Assembly: GCF_000711955.1 (NCBI RefSeq)
Contig: NZ_JONR01000011.1
Coordinates: 121,751-185,750, forward strand
Direction: 5' to 3'
Source: Nevskia soli DSM 19509
GTDB lineage: Bacteria > Pseudomonadota > Gammaproteobacteria > Nevskiales > Nevskiaceae
DNA: 64,000 nt
Shown: positions 7,248 through 17,531 of the stretch, in pieces
Layout of the letters: each line of letters opens with the position of its first letter
How positions within the stretch are numbered: position 1 is the first letter of the stretch
The notes under the pieces: generated by a model
The model's input: only the letters and a program-made list of their open reading frames with translations
Databases searched by the model: none
Told to the model about the DNA's origin: nothing
Program-made: the position numbers and the translations under genes

Positions 7248-7526
7248 ATGCACTTCCACATCTTCCTCCAGCTTCCGCCGGCCATGCTGCGCGCCGATTC
7301 AGGCGGAGTGCAGGCCTACACCGAAGACCTGGTGCAGATGCGCGCAATCCTCAGCTCCACGCCACCGCAGTTCTCCTGGTGGACGGCCGTACTGCTGCTC
7401 CTGATCGTGGCAACCTGGTTCGCCGCCCTGGCCGCGGGATGGATCTACCTCAGCCGCCGCCTGCGCCGGGCGCGGGATTCCCGGACCTTCCTATCCGCTC
7501 CGCGGCAAACTCCCCTGGCGGGCTGA
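7248..7526 (+). CDS. Small single-pass membrane protein, unknown
   Basis: About 92 residues. It has one membrane segment at about residues 45-68 (WWTAVLLLLIVATWFAALAA), followed by a basic tail with Y-L-S-R-R-L-R-R-A-R. No family recognised. The layout (polar half, one membrane helix, basic tail) resembles the gene at 5902. ATG 7284 is an alternative start and would place site G 71 bp upstream. No strong ribosome site is seen for either. Confidence 0.45.
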   Translation: MHFHIFLQLPPAMLRADSGGVQAYTEDLVQMRAILSSTPPQFSWWTAVLLLLIVATWFAALAAGWIYLSRRLRRARDSRTFLSAPRQTPLAG

Positions 7527-7642
7527 GCTACCCCTTCCAGGCGCTTTCCGGGTGCTTTCCACGCGGCACGGCTTCAAACCCTCGAGGGAAAGCCCGCGTC
7601 CAACTGAATGGAAAGCTGGACCCATCCCAGGAGGAGATCAAC

Positions 7643-8107
7643 ATGAGCGGCAAGGCAAAACCAATCCCGGAAGGCATGCGCACGGTCACCCCGCATCTGG
7701 TCTGCGCCGGAGCAGCCAAGGCCATCGAGTTCTACAAGAAGGCCTTCAACGCCGTCGAAGTGACCCGGCTCCCCGGTCCCGGCGGCAAGCTGATACACGC
7801 GCAGATCCGCATCGGCGATTCCGCCGTGATGCTGGTCGACGAATTTCCCGACATGGGCTCGACCGGCCCACAGGCGTTGAAGCATTCGCCGGTGGTCATT
7901 CACCTGTATGTCGAGGACGCCGATACCCTGTTCGAACAGGCCGTCGCCGCCGGGGCCCAGGTCGTCATGCCAATCGCCGACATGTTCTGGGGCGATCGCT
8001 ACGGCCAGCTGCGCGATCCCTTCGGCCACCAGTGGTCGGTCGCCACCCACCTGCGCGACCTGAGCCCGGAGGAAATCCGGCAGGGCATGCAGAAGATGTC
8101 GGGCTGA
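7643..8107 (+). CDS. VOC-family protein (glyoxalase/PhnB-like)
   Basis: A 154-residue soluble protein with paired beta-alpha-beta-beta-beta modules. The first runs about residues 12-70 (VTPHLVCAGAAKAIEFYKKAF, then IHAQIRIGDSAVMLVDE). The second runs about 80-140 (VIHLYVEDADTLFEQAVAAGA, then FWGDRYGQLRDPFGHQWSVA). The end FGHQW is typical of PhnB/YdcE-like VOC proteins. Family members include lyases, dioxygenases and resistance proteins, so the substrate cannot be given. A strong ribosome site, AGGAGGAGATCAAC, precedes the ATG. No palindrome of the neighbouring family was found upstream. Confidence 0.85.
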   Translation: MSGKAKPIPEGMRTVTPHLVCAGAAKAIEFYKKAFNAVEVTRLPGPGGKLIHAQIRIGDSAVMLVDEFPDMGSTGPQALKHSPVVIHLYVEDADTLFEQAVAAGAQVVMPIADMFWGDRYGQLRDPFGHQWSVATHLRDLSPEEIRQGMQKMSG

Positions 8108-8125
8108 GACGCCAACCCGCATCGA

Positions 8126-8159
8126 GGGAGACCACGGGCAGCCCCGTAACGAGTCTCCC
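8126..8159 (+). terminator. Stem-loop downstream of the VOC gene
   Basis: GGGAGAC (8126-8132) pairs with GTCTCCC (8153-8159), and a smaller inner stem ACGGG/CCCGT lies inside. There is no T-tract, so termination is only possible. The rest of 8160-8411 holds no gene. It has a T8 run near 8210 and an AT-rich patch near 8340. Confidence 0.3.
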
Positions 8160-8411
8160 CCGCCGCACATGGTGGTAGAGGCGTTGCGTACCTGCGTAAC
8201 GTGGGTCTGTTTTTTTTCGGCGCAGCGCAACCCGTACCCGCGGCAGGCGCCCGCCTGTCGCCGATTCTCCGTGCGCAAACCTGCTTCGTGGGAATTCCGT
8301 GGGAATCCGAAGGCGCGATACAGGCGATGCTGGCGCTCGATATATACATAAAAATATATCGCCAACGCCATCGCGCGCATCGTTCAAACCCAATCACGGA
8401 GAAGAAGCACC

Positions 8412-9233
8412 ATGCAAGGGAAAGTAGTGGGCGCCGCCCTGTTCGGCCTGTCGTTGCCGCTGGCCGCACAAGCCGACGGCTTCATCGACAACTGGTTCGC
8501 CATGGCCAGCCGCAGCCAGGCCGGGCAGCCGCACTGGATCACGCCGCTGGCCACCGTCACGCCGCGCCTGGAGCAGGAGTTCCGCTCCGACTATCTGCAC
8601 GAGCACCTGCCCAACGACACCAGCCTCGACAACTACGGCAACGGCAAGGGCCTGGAGATCATCCCCAGCGAGAACACCGAGGTCCTGCTCAACCTGCCGC
8701 CCTATGAGCAGCACGGCGGCGCCTCGCAGGAAAACGGCTTCGGCGATTTCTCGATGCTGGCCAAGTACCGCTTCCTCTCCGCCAACGAGGAGCATGGCAA
8801 CTACATCCTCACCGGCTTCATGGGTGTGAGCGTACCCACCGGCGCCCCGCCCAACGGCGGCCAGGCCGTGACCCTCACGCCGACCATCGCCGGCGGCATG
8901 GGCTTCGGCGACTTCGACTTCCAGAGCACACTGGGCATCCAGCTGCCGGCGGACCGGGTGGCGAGCGTCGGCCGCACCATTTCCTGGAACACGGCCTTGC
9001 AGTACCACCTCGATCATTATTTCTGGCCGGAGATGGAGGTGAACTACACCCATTTCATCGGCGGCAAGAACGACAACAGGACGCAGGTGCTGCTGACGCC
9101 CGGCATCGTGCTCGGCAAGTTCGTCATCAAGAACCGCCTGGGCGTGGTGTTCGGCGCCGGCTACCAGCTGGCGGCGACGACGTTCAAAACCTACGACAAC
9201 GCGGTGGTCGCAACGGCGCGCATGCCGTTCTGA
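8412..9233 (+). CDS. Outer-membrane beta-barrel protein
   Basis: A 273-residue exported protein with a signal peptide ending at about A-A-Q-A-D (residue 21). The mature part is made of alternating polar/hydrophobic strands with Gly and aromatic turns (FGDFSMLAKYRFLSANEEHGNYILTGFMG and further repeats). It ends in Phe, as outer-membrane proteins do for BAM recognition. The pattern resembles the phenol-degradation MetA-like/transporter barrel family. The ribosome site is GGAGAAGAAGCACC. It appears monocistronic. Substrate unknown. Confidence 0.7.
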   Translation: MQGKVVGAALFGLSLPLAAQADGFIDNWFAMASRSQAGQPHWITPLATVTPRLEQEFRSDYLHEHLPNDTSLDNYGNGKGLEIIPSENTEVLLNLPPYEQHGGASQENGFGDFSMLAKYRFLSANEEHGNYILTGFMGVSVPTGAPPNGGQAVTLTPTIAGGMGFGDFDFQSTLGIQLPADRVASVGRTISWNTALQYHLDHYFWPEMEVNYTHFIGGKNDNRTQVLLTPGIVLGKFVIKNRLGVVFGAGYQLAATTFKTYDNAVVATARMPF

Positions 9234-9244
9234 TCTGCGCTATC

Positions 9245-9268
9245 CCCTCTCCCGCCTGCGGGAGAGGG
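9245..9268. repeat. CCCTCTCCC-type palindromic intergenic repeat
   Basis: Two 11-bp perfect arms (CCCTCTCCCGC at 9245-9255, complement at 9258-9268), 12 bp after the barrel gene. Related CCCTCTCCC/GGGAGAGGG sequences occur near 33089-33112 and at 59562-59584. It may also act as a transcription end. Confidence 0.5.
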
Positions 9269-9323
9269 TGGCCCGAAGAGCCGGGAGAGGGCCGCGCCTC
9301 GGAAAACTGTGACCACCCGAAAT

Positions 9324-9366
9324 AACAACTAGTGTTGTTGACAACTGAAACAACGTTTGTTGTAAT
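9324..9366 (+). promoter_or_regulatory. Strong sigma70-type promoter with repeated AACAAC/GTTGTT half-sites
   Basis: TTGACA (9338-9343), a 17-bp spacer and TGTAAT (9361-9366) make a near-consensus promoter. AACAAC-N4-GTTGTT (9324-9339) overlaps the -35 box, and ACAAC-N4-GTTGT (9350-9363) overlaps the -10 box. A repressor bound to either palindrome would block polymerase. The promoter drives the three small genes that follow. Confidence 0.65.
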
Positions 9367-9398
9367 GCTTCCGTCAGCAGCATCGATGGGAGCATCCG

Positions 9399-9815
9399 AT
9401 GAACCAGCAGGCGCAAATCCCCGCCCCTTGCCAGGGCCGCAGCGCAATCGCGGCGGCCGAACACCATCAAGCCGGCCTCGCCGCCGCCGAGCGCATCCGC
9501 GAAGAGGTGCACGGCGGCCTCGCAGGCTTCACCGACAGCTTCATGGACGCGGTGGCCGGCGATTTCCTGGCGGAGGCCGACGAGCGCCGCCTGCGCGACA
9601 AGTACCGCAACCAGCCCACTACTTTGGCGAGCCGGCTGGCGGCCAACCGCCGCACCCTCGGCGCCCAGCGCGCGCTGCATGTGCTCTACAACAAGCTGCT
9701 GGCGGGTGCCACCATGACCATCGAGGAGCAGGCACTGGCGGAACACGCGCGTGACCTCGCCGATGGCTACGCGATACGCGAGATCGATCGGCGCTGCCAA
9801 CAGATCGCCCGATGA
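9399..9815 (+). CDS. Unknown soluble protein, first of three coupled small genes
   Basis: A 138-residue Ala/Arg/Glu-rich, probably helical protein without signal or membrane segment. I recognise no domain. GGGAG stands six bases before the ATG at 9399. A near-consensus promoter with inverted repeats lies just upstream, giving a short leader of about 25 nt. The last codons overlap the next gene's ATG (ATGA), so the two are translationally coupled. Confidence 0.65.
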   Translation: MNQQAQIPAPCQGRSAIAAAEHHQAGLAAAERIREEVHGGLAGFTDSFMDAVAGDFLAEADERRLRDKYRNQPTTLASRLAANRRTLGAQRALHVLYNKLLAGATMTIEEQALAEHARDLADGYAIREIDRRCQQIAR

Positions 9816-9997
9816 AAACCCTCCTCCACCATCTGCGCCCTGCCGCAAGCCGCCATCCATCCGCCATGCCACTGGGGGCCGAAAGGCGTTTACAGCTCGC
9901 AGCCGGTCACTACACGCGCGACCGTGTCGCCGCCTTCCTGTATCACGCGCGCTACCACCCGGTGCCCGATCGCGCACCTTCGGATCGGGGGGCCTGA
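9812..9997 (+). CDS. Unknown small basic protein, second coupled gene
   Basis: A 61-residue His/Arg/Ala-rich protein. Its start overlaps the stop of the preceding gene and its stop overlaps the next start (TGATG). No domain is recognised. The two end-to-end overlaps are the main support for its being translated. Confidence 0.45.
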   Translation: MKTLLHHLRPAASRHPSAMPLGAERRLQLAAGHYTRDRVAAFLYHARYHPVPDRAPSDRGA

Positions 9998-10140
9998 TGC
10001 TGCGTTACCTGTCACGCAGCGCACAGGGCGCCGCATTCGCCATCGTGATGATGCTCGCCCATGGTTCTCCGGCGGAAACGCTGCTGGCCCTGATGATCGG
10101 CATTTCGTTCGATCCGGCGGCCTTCTGGTGGTTCCTGTAA
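9997..10140 (+). CDS. Unknown small membrane protein, third coupled gene
   Basis: A 47-residue protein with a basic N-terminus and mostly hydrophobic remainder (about residues 12-37), ending P-A-A-F-W-W-F-L. Probably inserted in the membrane. Its ATG overlaps the preceding stop. No family recognised. Confidence 0.45.
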   Translation: MLRYLSRSAQGAAFAIVMMLAHGSPAETLLALMIGISFDPAAFWWFL

Positions 10141-10167
10141 CCCGGCGTATCCCGCGCCAGAGCCGGA

Positions 10168-10431
10168 TCAAGATCCTGGCGTAAGCGGTCCCTTCAGGAC
10201 AAAAACGCTCACGTACCAATCCTCCACCTGCTTGCGCGCCCACGGCGTGCGCCGCAGGAAGGTCAGGCTGGAGTTGATGCTTGGGTCCTTGCTGAAGCAG
10301 CGGATCGGAATCTCGCGCGCCATTTCCTCCCAGCCGAAGCGCGCCTGCAGCTCGGTCACGATCTGCTTGAGCGTGATGCCATGCAGCGGATCGACGGAAC
10401 GGGGATAAATCATGATGCGGTGTGCAGCCAT
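10168..10431 (-). CDS. VF530-type DNA-binding protein (DUF2132)
   Basis: About 87 residues. The conserved block DPLHGITLKQIV, FGWEEMAREIPIRCF, DPSINSSLTFLRRTPWAR and VEDWY covers the whole VF530 domain, a small helical fold reported to bind DNA. Later starts are possible (ATG 10413), as is an earlier one (10452). None has a clear ribosome site. It is convergent with the three small coupled genes. Cellular role unknown. Confidence 0.85.
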   Translation of the reverse strand: MAAHRIMIYPRSVDPLHGITLKQIVTELQARFGWEEMAREIPIRCFSKDPSINSSLTFLRRTPWARKQVEDWYVSVFVLKGPLTPGS

Positions 10432-10462
10432 GGGACTGGATGCGCGGAGCATAGCCGATCAT

Positions 10463-10500
10463 GGTCCCTGCTTGTCCGCCGCAGCGGACAAGCAGGGACC
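10463..10500. repeat. Perfect 17-bp inverted repeat
   Basis: Arms 10463-10479 and 10484-10500 are perfectly complementary with a 4-nt loop (CGCA). No T-tract follows on either strand. It lies between the cytochrome b561 stop and the VF530 start, both on the minus strand. It may stabilise or end the upstream transcript. Confidence 0.6.
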
Positions 10501-10561
10501 CCGAAACGGAGCAGGCCGCGGTTGCAGCCTGTCCATCAAGACCCTGCAATAAGCCGGTGTC

Positions 10562-11092
10562 TTACAGCCGCATGCTGCGCAGCACCGCGTCGCGGCGGAT
10601 CAGCGCATGGAACAGCGCCGCGGCGAAATGCAGCAGGAACACGGCGAAGAACAGCAGCGCCAGCTCGGTATGCGCCTGGCGCAGGAAGGCATACAGCGCG
10701 CGCCCCTGCGGCACGAGCGGCGGCAGCACGAAGCCGTCGCCAAGCGCCACCGGGTAGCCGCCGGCCGAGAGCATGGCCCAGCCCACCAGCGGCATCGCCA
10801 GCATCAGCGCATAGAGCAGGATGTGCGAGACCTGCGCCGCATGCTGCTGCCAGCGCGGCAGGTCGCGCGGCAGCGCGGGCGCGCCATAGCGCAGCCGCAC
10901 GCCGAGCCGCAGCGCCACCAGCACCAGGATGGCGATGCCCACCGGCTTGTGCAGGTCGAGCAGGCGATTGTGCAGCTCCGATACCGTGGAGACCATGCCG
11001 ATGCCGATGAACAGCATGGCCAGGATCATCAGGGCCATCAGCCAGTGCAGCGCGCGCGCCGCGAGATTGAACCGTTGGATAGGCGCGCTCAC
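10562..11092 (-). CDS. Cytochrome b561
   Basis: A 176-residue inner-membrane diheme cytochrome. It has four membrane helices, at about residues 15-35, 50-68, 90-110 and 140-165. Histidines lie in helical positions typical of the bacterial b561 family (ALHWLMALM, LHNRLLDLHKPVG, VSHILLYALML, FLLHFAAALFHALI). The start is GTG 11092, whose bases overlap the TGA of the catalase-like gene (GTGA), so translation is coupled. The partnership suggests electrons are passed between the quinone pool and the heme peroxidase. This is inference from context. Confidence 0.85.
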   Translation of the reverse strand: MSAPIQRFNLAARALHWLMALMILAMLFIGIGMVSTVSELHNRLLDLHKPVGIAILVLVALRLGVRLRYGAPALPRDLPRWQQHAAQVSHILLYALMLAMPLVGWAMLSAGGYPVALGDGFVLPPLVPQGRALYAFLRQAHTELALLFFAVFLLHFAAALFHALIRRDAVLRSMRL

Positions 11093-12234
11093 TGGCGCTT
11101 CTCCCCGGCGGCGTGTGCCTGCGCCAGCGCGCTGGGCTGCACCGGCTCGCCGGAGCGGCGCGTCAGCGAACTGGAATAGGCGGCGGAACGCGCGCTGAGC
11201 AGCGGATCGTCGGAAGGCCCGATGCCATCCGGCAGGATCAAGGGATCGAAGGTGATGTCGCGGCAGGCGCCGTCGTCCTCCAGGTCCGCATGGTCGATGA
11301 CCAGCGTGCCGGCATCGACGCTGCGGCGCTCGGCGGGCCACTGCACCGTGGCGTTGTCCACCGTGTCGCCCGGCTCGGCCACGGTCAGCAGCAGGTGCCA
11401 GCGCTGCGGCCCCTGCTGGATGCGGCCGATCACCTCGTCGAAGAGGAAGTTCTTGTCCAGCGTCCCCAGCGTGCTCTTGTCCAGCGCCCCGGCTTCCGCC
11501 TCCGGCACCAGCGACCAGCGCACGAAGTGCTGCGCGCCGGCGGCATCGGTGAAGCGGAAGGCATTGATGCTGTAGTAGGTGCCATTGGCGAAGCTGGAGG
11601 GCAACGGGTTGTCCTTCAACCACTGGTTGAAGGCGCGCGTCTCGGGATGCTTGTCGAGATAGGCGACGACACGCGCAGCATCCGGCTTGCCGGTGGCCGG
11701 GTCCGGTGCCGTGGCCTTCTGGAAATCGTAGAAGGCCTGCGGCGTCGCCACCACGAAGATCGGCACATCGTCGAGCGCGGCGCGCCAGATCTCGCCGTGC
11801 GGCAGCGAGAAGCTCAGCCCCACCGCATGGAACACCACGCGGCCATCCGGTGCCTGCGGGATGCCGCCGCCGGTGGAGAAGCGGCCGATCACCGGGTAAC
11901 GCCCGCTTTCAAACGCCGAAGCCTTGGACAAGGCACCGCCCTGGCCATTGCTGTCGAAGTAGCCGGAGAAGCACAGCCCCTTGGCATGGGCCCGGCGGAA
12001 GCCCGGGTGTTTGCCGTCATGGGCTTCCAAGGCATCGACGATCTTGTCCGGCCCCAGCCGGGCCGGGCTCAGCCAGCCCGCCACATAAGCGAAGGCGGCG
12101 GCGCAGCAGCCGACCAAGGCGGCGATCAGCACATAGCGGAGCAGATCGGTCCGTATCGCGCCGCGCTGTTTGAGGCCGGACGGTTTGAGGAATGGTCTGC
12201 GGAACCGCAGAATTGGGGCTGACAATCTGGACAT
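11089..12234 (-). CDS. Membrane-anchored catalase-related heme peroxidase
   Basis: About 381 residues. An N-terminal membrane helix (residues about 32-55) anchors a catalase-like domain in the periplasm. Visible motifs: K-H-P-G-F-R-R-A-H-A-K-G near the distal His, G-R-F-S-T-G-G-G, and the C-terminal R-S-A-A-Y, whose Tyr is the expected heme ligand. It is shorter than true catalases (about 480 or more), as in the SrpA-like subgroup. GGAG lies six bases before ATG 12234; ATG 12267 is an alternative. Divergent from an ECF sigma gene and coupled to cytochrome b561. Confidence 0.85.
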   Translation of the reverse strand: MSRLSAPILRFRRPFLKPSGLKQRGAIRTDLLRYVLIAALVGCCAAAFAYVAGWLSPARLGPDKIVDALEAHDGKHPGFRRAHAKGLCFSGYFDSNGQGGALSKASAFESGRYPVIGRFSTGGGIPQAPDGRVVFHAVGLSFSLPHGEIWRAALDDVPIFVVATPQAFYDFQKATAPDPATGKPDAARVVAYLDKHPETRAFNQWLKDNPLPSSFANGTYYSINAFRFTDAAGAQHFVRWSLVPEAEAGALDKSTLGTLDKNFLFDEVIGRIQQGPQRWHLLLTVAEPGDTVDNATVQWPAERRSVDAGTLVIDHADLEDDGACRDITFDPLILPDGIGPSDDPLLSARSAAYSSSLTRRSGEPVQPSALAQAHAAGEKRQ

Positions 12235-12334
12235 CACGCGCTCCGGGGCCGGCTTGGCCTGCTTCATGGACCTGTATGACGTACGGCGCGCCGCCCTATT
12301 CCATCCCATCGGAAAAATTATTTGAGCCGGCCCT

Positions 12335-12361
12335 GGAATAAAGCCGGGGGCCACGCGTCAA
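12335..12361 (+). promoter_or_regulatory. ECF-type promoter before the sigma factor
   Basis: GGAATA (12335-12340), 15 bp and CGTCAA (12356-12361) match the usual ECF pattern GGAAT.../CGTC. It lies 49 bp before the sigma gene and suggests autoregulation. The divergent catalase gene may be controlled from the same 176-bp interval. Confidence 0.5.
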
Positions 12362-12410
12362 TAAGGGGTCAGAGGCATCGCCCCTACCACCGCACAGGCT
12401 GGAACGCACC

Positions 12411-12920
12411 ATGCAAGACCTTGATGATCAAGCACTTAGAGAGTTGCTCCCGGCACTGCGGCGCTTCGCACTGTGGCTCTCGCGGGACGTGAACAACGCC
12501 GACGACCTGGTGCAGTCCTGCATCGAACGCGCCCTGAGCAAGGGGGACTCCCGGCGGCCGGAAGCCAGCCTCAAGTCCTGGCTGTTCACCATCCTGTATC
12601 GCCAGTTCATCGACGGGCGCCGCCGCGCCAGCCGCTTCCAGCGCTTCATGGATGTGTTCCGCGACGAGCCGGAACTGGAGCCTTCCGCCGAGGAAACGGT
12701 GATGGCGCGCTCCGCGCTGGAATCCTTCGGCCAGCTTTCCGCCGACCAGCGTGCCCTGCTGCTGATGATCACGGTCGAAGGCTTCAGCTACCAGGAAGCG
12801 GCGCAGGCGCTGGACATCCCCATCGGCACCGTCATGTCCCGCCTGTCGCGCGCGCGCCAGGCCTACCGCCAGCTGACCGAAGGCGAAACCCCCACCATGC
12901 CCTTGCGGAGAGTGAAATGA
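12411..12920 (+). CDS. ECF RNA polymerase sigma factor
   Basis: A 169-residue sigma70-family factor. Region 2 is at about residues 12-80 (RRFALWLSRDVNNADDLVQ, then SLKSWLFTILYRQFIDGRRR). Region 4 is at about 105-155 (LSADQRALLLMITVEGFSYQEAA, then IGTVMSRLSRARQAYR). No region 3, as expected for the ECF class. The stop overlaps the anti-sigma start (ATGA). The module of ECF, anti-sigma, catalase-like protein and cytochrome b561 suggests a peroxide or redox stress response. Confidence 0.95.
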   Translation: MQDLDDQALRELLPALRRFALWLSRDVNNADDLVQSCIERALSKGDSRRPEASLKSWLFTILYRQFIDGRRRASRFQRFMDVFRDEPELEPSAEETVMARSALESFGQLSADQRALLLMITVEGFSYQEAAQALDIPIGTVMSRLSRARQAYRQLTEGETPTMPLRRVK

Positions 12921-13672
12921 ATACCCTGGTACCGAACGAGGCGGAACTGCACGCCTATGTCGACGGCCAGCTCGACCCGGCGCGACTCGCGCAGGTCGAA
13001 AGCTATCTCGCGTCCAACCCCGAAGCGCAGGCGCGCGTCGAGGAATGGCGCCGCGGCGCCGACGCCCTGCGCGTGGCCCTGATGAACATGGGCCCGCTGC
13101 CGGCCAATCCGCGTCTGGACCCGAAGTACATCCGCGCCAATATGCGCTCGCGCTTCCAGCGCCAGCTCGCCCTGTGCGCTTCCCTCGTGCTGGTGCTGGG
13201 TCTTGGCGGCGCCGGCGGCTGGCAGGCGCGCTCGATGCGCGTCGAAGCCAGCGCCCCGGCGCCGATGCAGGACGCGGTGGAAGCCCACCGCATCTTCGCC
13301 ACCGACCGCCTGCGTCCGGTGGAAATGGAAGGCGGCGATGCCGCCGGCCTGCAAAGCTGGCTGTCGACCCGCCTGGGCCGCCCGCTGGCGCTGCCCGATC
13401 TCAACACCTACGGCTTCAAGCTGCTCGGCGGCCGCCTCCTCGCCACCGACGACGGCGCCGCCGCGCTGCTGCTGTACGAGGACGCCAAGGGCCAGCGCAT
13501 GAGCTTCTACGTGCGCCCGAGTACCCGCCAGGACGGCGTCCACGGCACGCGCGACGAGCTGGGCCTGTCCACCAAGTACTGGTTCCGCAACGGCTACGGC
13601 TTCGCCGTGGTCGGCCAGAAGGACGACCCGCACACGCAGGAAGTGCAGCAGGCGATCGAGTCGGCGATCTAG
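12917..13672 (+). CDS. Membrane-bound anti-sigma factor
   Basis: A 251-residue protein. The N-terminal zinc-finger-like anti-sigma domain is at about residues 5-45 (ELHAYVDGQLDPARLAQVESYL), but the usual His-x3-Cys-x2-Cys motif is not visible. One membrane helix lies at about 78-98. The C-terminal domain is periplasmic (about 110-251). ATG 12917 overlaps the sigma stop. It should hold the sigma factor at the inner membrane until a signal releases it. The signal is not evident. Confidence 0.9.
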   Translation: MNTLVPNEAELHAYVDGQLDPARLAQVESYLASNPEAQARVEEWRRGADALRVALMNMGPLPANPRLDPKYIRANMRSRFQRQLALCASLVLVLGLGGAGGWQARSMRVEASAPAPMQDAVEAHRIFATDRLRPVEMEGGDAAGLQSWLSTRLGRPLALPDLNTYGFKLLGGRLLATDDGAAALLLYEDAKGQRMSFYVRPSTRQDGVHGTRDELGLSTKYWFRNGYGFAVVGQKDDPHTQEVQQAIESAI

Positions 13673-13711
13673 CGAAGCTCCATCAGTCGCTACCCCGACA
13701 CCCAATCAAAT

Positions 13712-13740
13712 CGTCACCCCGGCGAAAGCCGGGGTCCAGG
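13712..13740. repeat. GTCATTCC-type dispersed repeat, copy 1
   Basis: Hairpin CCCCGGC-GAAA-GCCGGGG inside the frame GTCACCCC...GGGGTCCAG. Related copies lie at 18571, 33015, 57025 and 57526. All are between genes. Confidence 0.55.
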
Positions 13741-13791
13741 GCACGCATAGCCTCGGCGCGTTGAATGGTTCAGCGACAGGACGCGCCGGTT

Positions 13792-14595
13792 TCACGCACC
13801 CTTGCGCGACCACGCCACGATCGCCGCCTGCAACTGCCGCAAGCCATCGGTCAACGCCGCCGGCCCCGGCTGGAGGATGTCGCACGACTTGATCTCGTGC
13901 AGCGCGCCCTCGCGCACCGCCGGAATGTCCGCCCAGCCCGGCCGCGCCGCCAGCTTCTCCGGGCGGAATTTCTTGCCGCACCAGGAAGCGATGATCAGGT
14001 CCGGCGCGCGGCGCACCACCTCCTGCGCGTCGGCGATGATGCGCAGCTTCGCCCCCTGGTGCTGCGCCAGCTCCGGAAAGCAATCCTCGCCGCCGGCAAT
14101 GCCGATCAGCTCCGATACCCAGCGGATGCCGGAAATCATCGGCTCATCCCATTCCTCGAAATACACCCGCGGGCGCCGCGGCAGACTCGCCGCCACCGCG
14201 CGCGCCTGCTCCAGCCCGCGTTCCAGTTCCGCCGCCAGCACCTCGGCCTTCGCCGCCGCGCCGATCATCCCGCCCAGGCTGCGGATGAAGGCCAGGATCT
14301 GCGCCACGCTGCGCTGGTTGAAGACATGCACCTCGATCCCGGCGCGGATCAGCTCCGCCGCGATGTCCGCCTGGAGATCGGAGAAGCCCAGCACCAGGTC
14401 CGGTTGCAGCGCCACGATGCGGTCGATCTTGGCGCTGGTGAACGCCGCCACCTTGGGCTTCTCGCGCCGCGCCTGCGCCGGCCGCACGGTGAAGCCGGAA
14501 ATGCCGACAATGCGGTCCTGCTCGCCCAGCAGGTACAGCGTCTCCGTCGTCTCCTCGGTGAGGCAGACGATCCGTTGCGCGCCTCTCATGCTCAT
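13792..14595 (-). CDS. BtuF-like cobalamin/metal-chelate binding protein, no signal peptide
   Basis: A 267-residue protein with the two-lobe periplasmic-binding fold of the BtuF/FhuD class: RIVCLTEETTETLYLLG at the start, ALQPDLVLGFSDLQ at about 65, EEWDEPMISGIRWVSELIG at about 150, and RAPDLIIASWCGKKF at about 205. Homologues deliver vitamin B12 or siderophore to an ABC importer. No signal peptide is visible from ATG 14595 (M-S-M-R-G-A-Q-R). It may be cytoplasmic, or the true start may be missed. No permease or ATPase gene is adjacent. Confidence 0.75.
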   Translation of the reverse strand: MSMRGAQRIVCLTEETTETLYLLGEQDRIVGISGFTVRPAQARREKPKVAAFTSAKIDRIVALQPDLVLGFSDLQADIAAELIRAGIEVHVFNQRSVAQILAFIRSLGGMIGAAAKAEVLAAELERGLEQARAVAASLPRRPRVYFEEWDEPMISGIRWVSELIGIAGGEDCFPELAQHQGAKLRIIADAQEVVRRAPDLIIASWCGKKFRPEKLAARPGWADIPAVREGALHEIKSCDILQPGPAALTDGLRQLQAAIVAWSRKGA

Positions 14596-14773
14596 TGCCA
14601 GGCAGCCATGCGGGTATTCCGGATTGATTCGAAACGGCGGCGACTGAAGCCGTGGACCGCCATCATAAACCGCGCAAGGTACCGGAATCTTTATGTTTTC
14701 TTTATGCGCCAGCGTCCGCACCGGGGTTCGGCGCGGGATAAACTGTGCGCACAGCAACTGCCTGCGCCGATCC

Positions 14774-17527
<2,754 letters not shown>

Positions 17528-17531
17528 ACCA

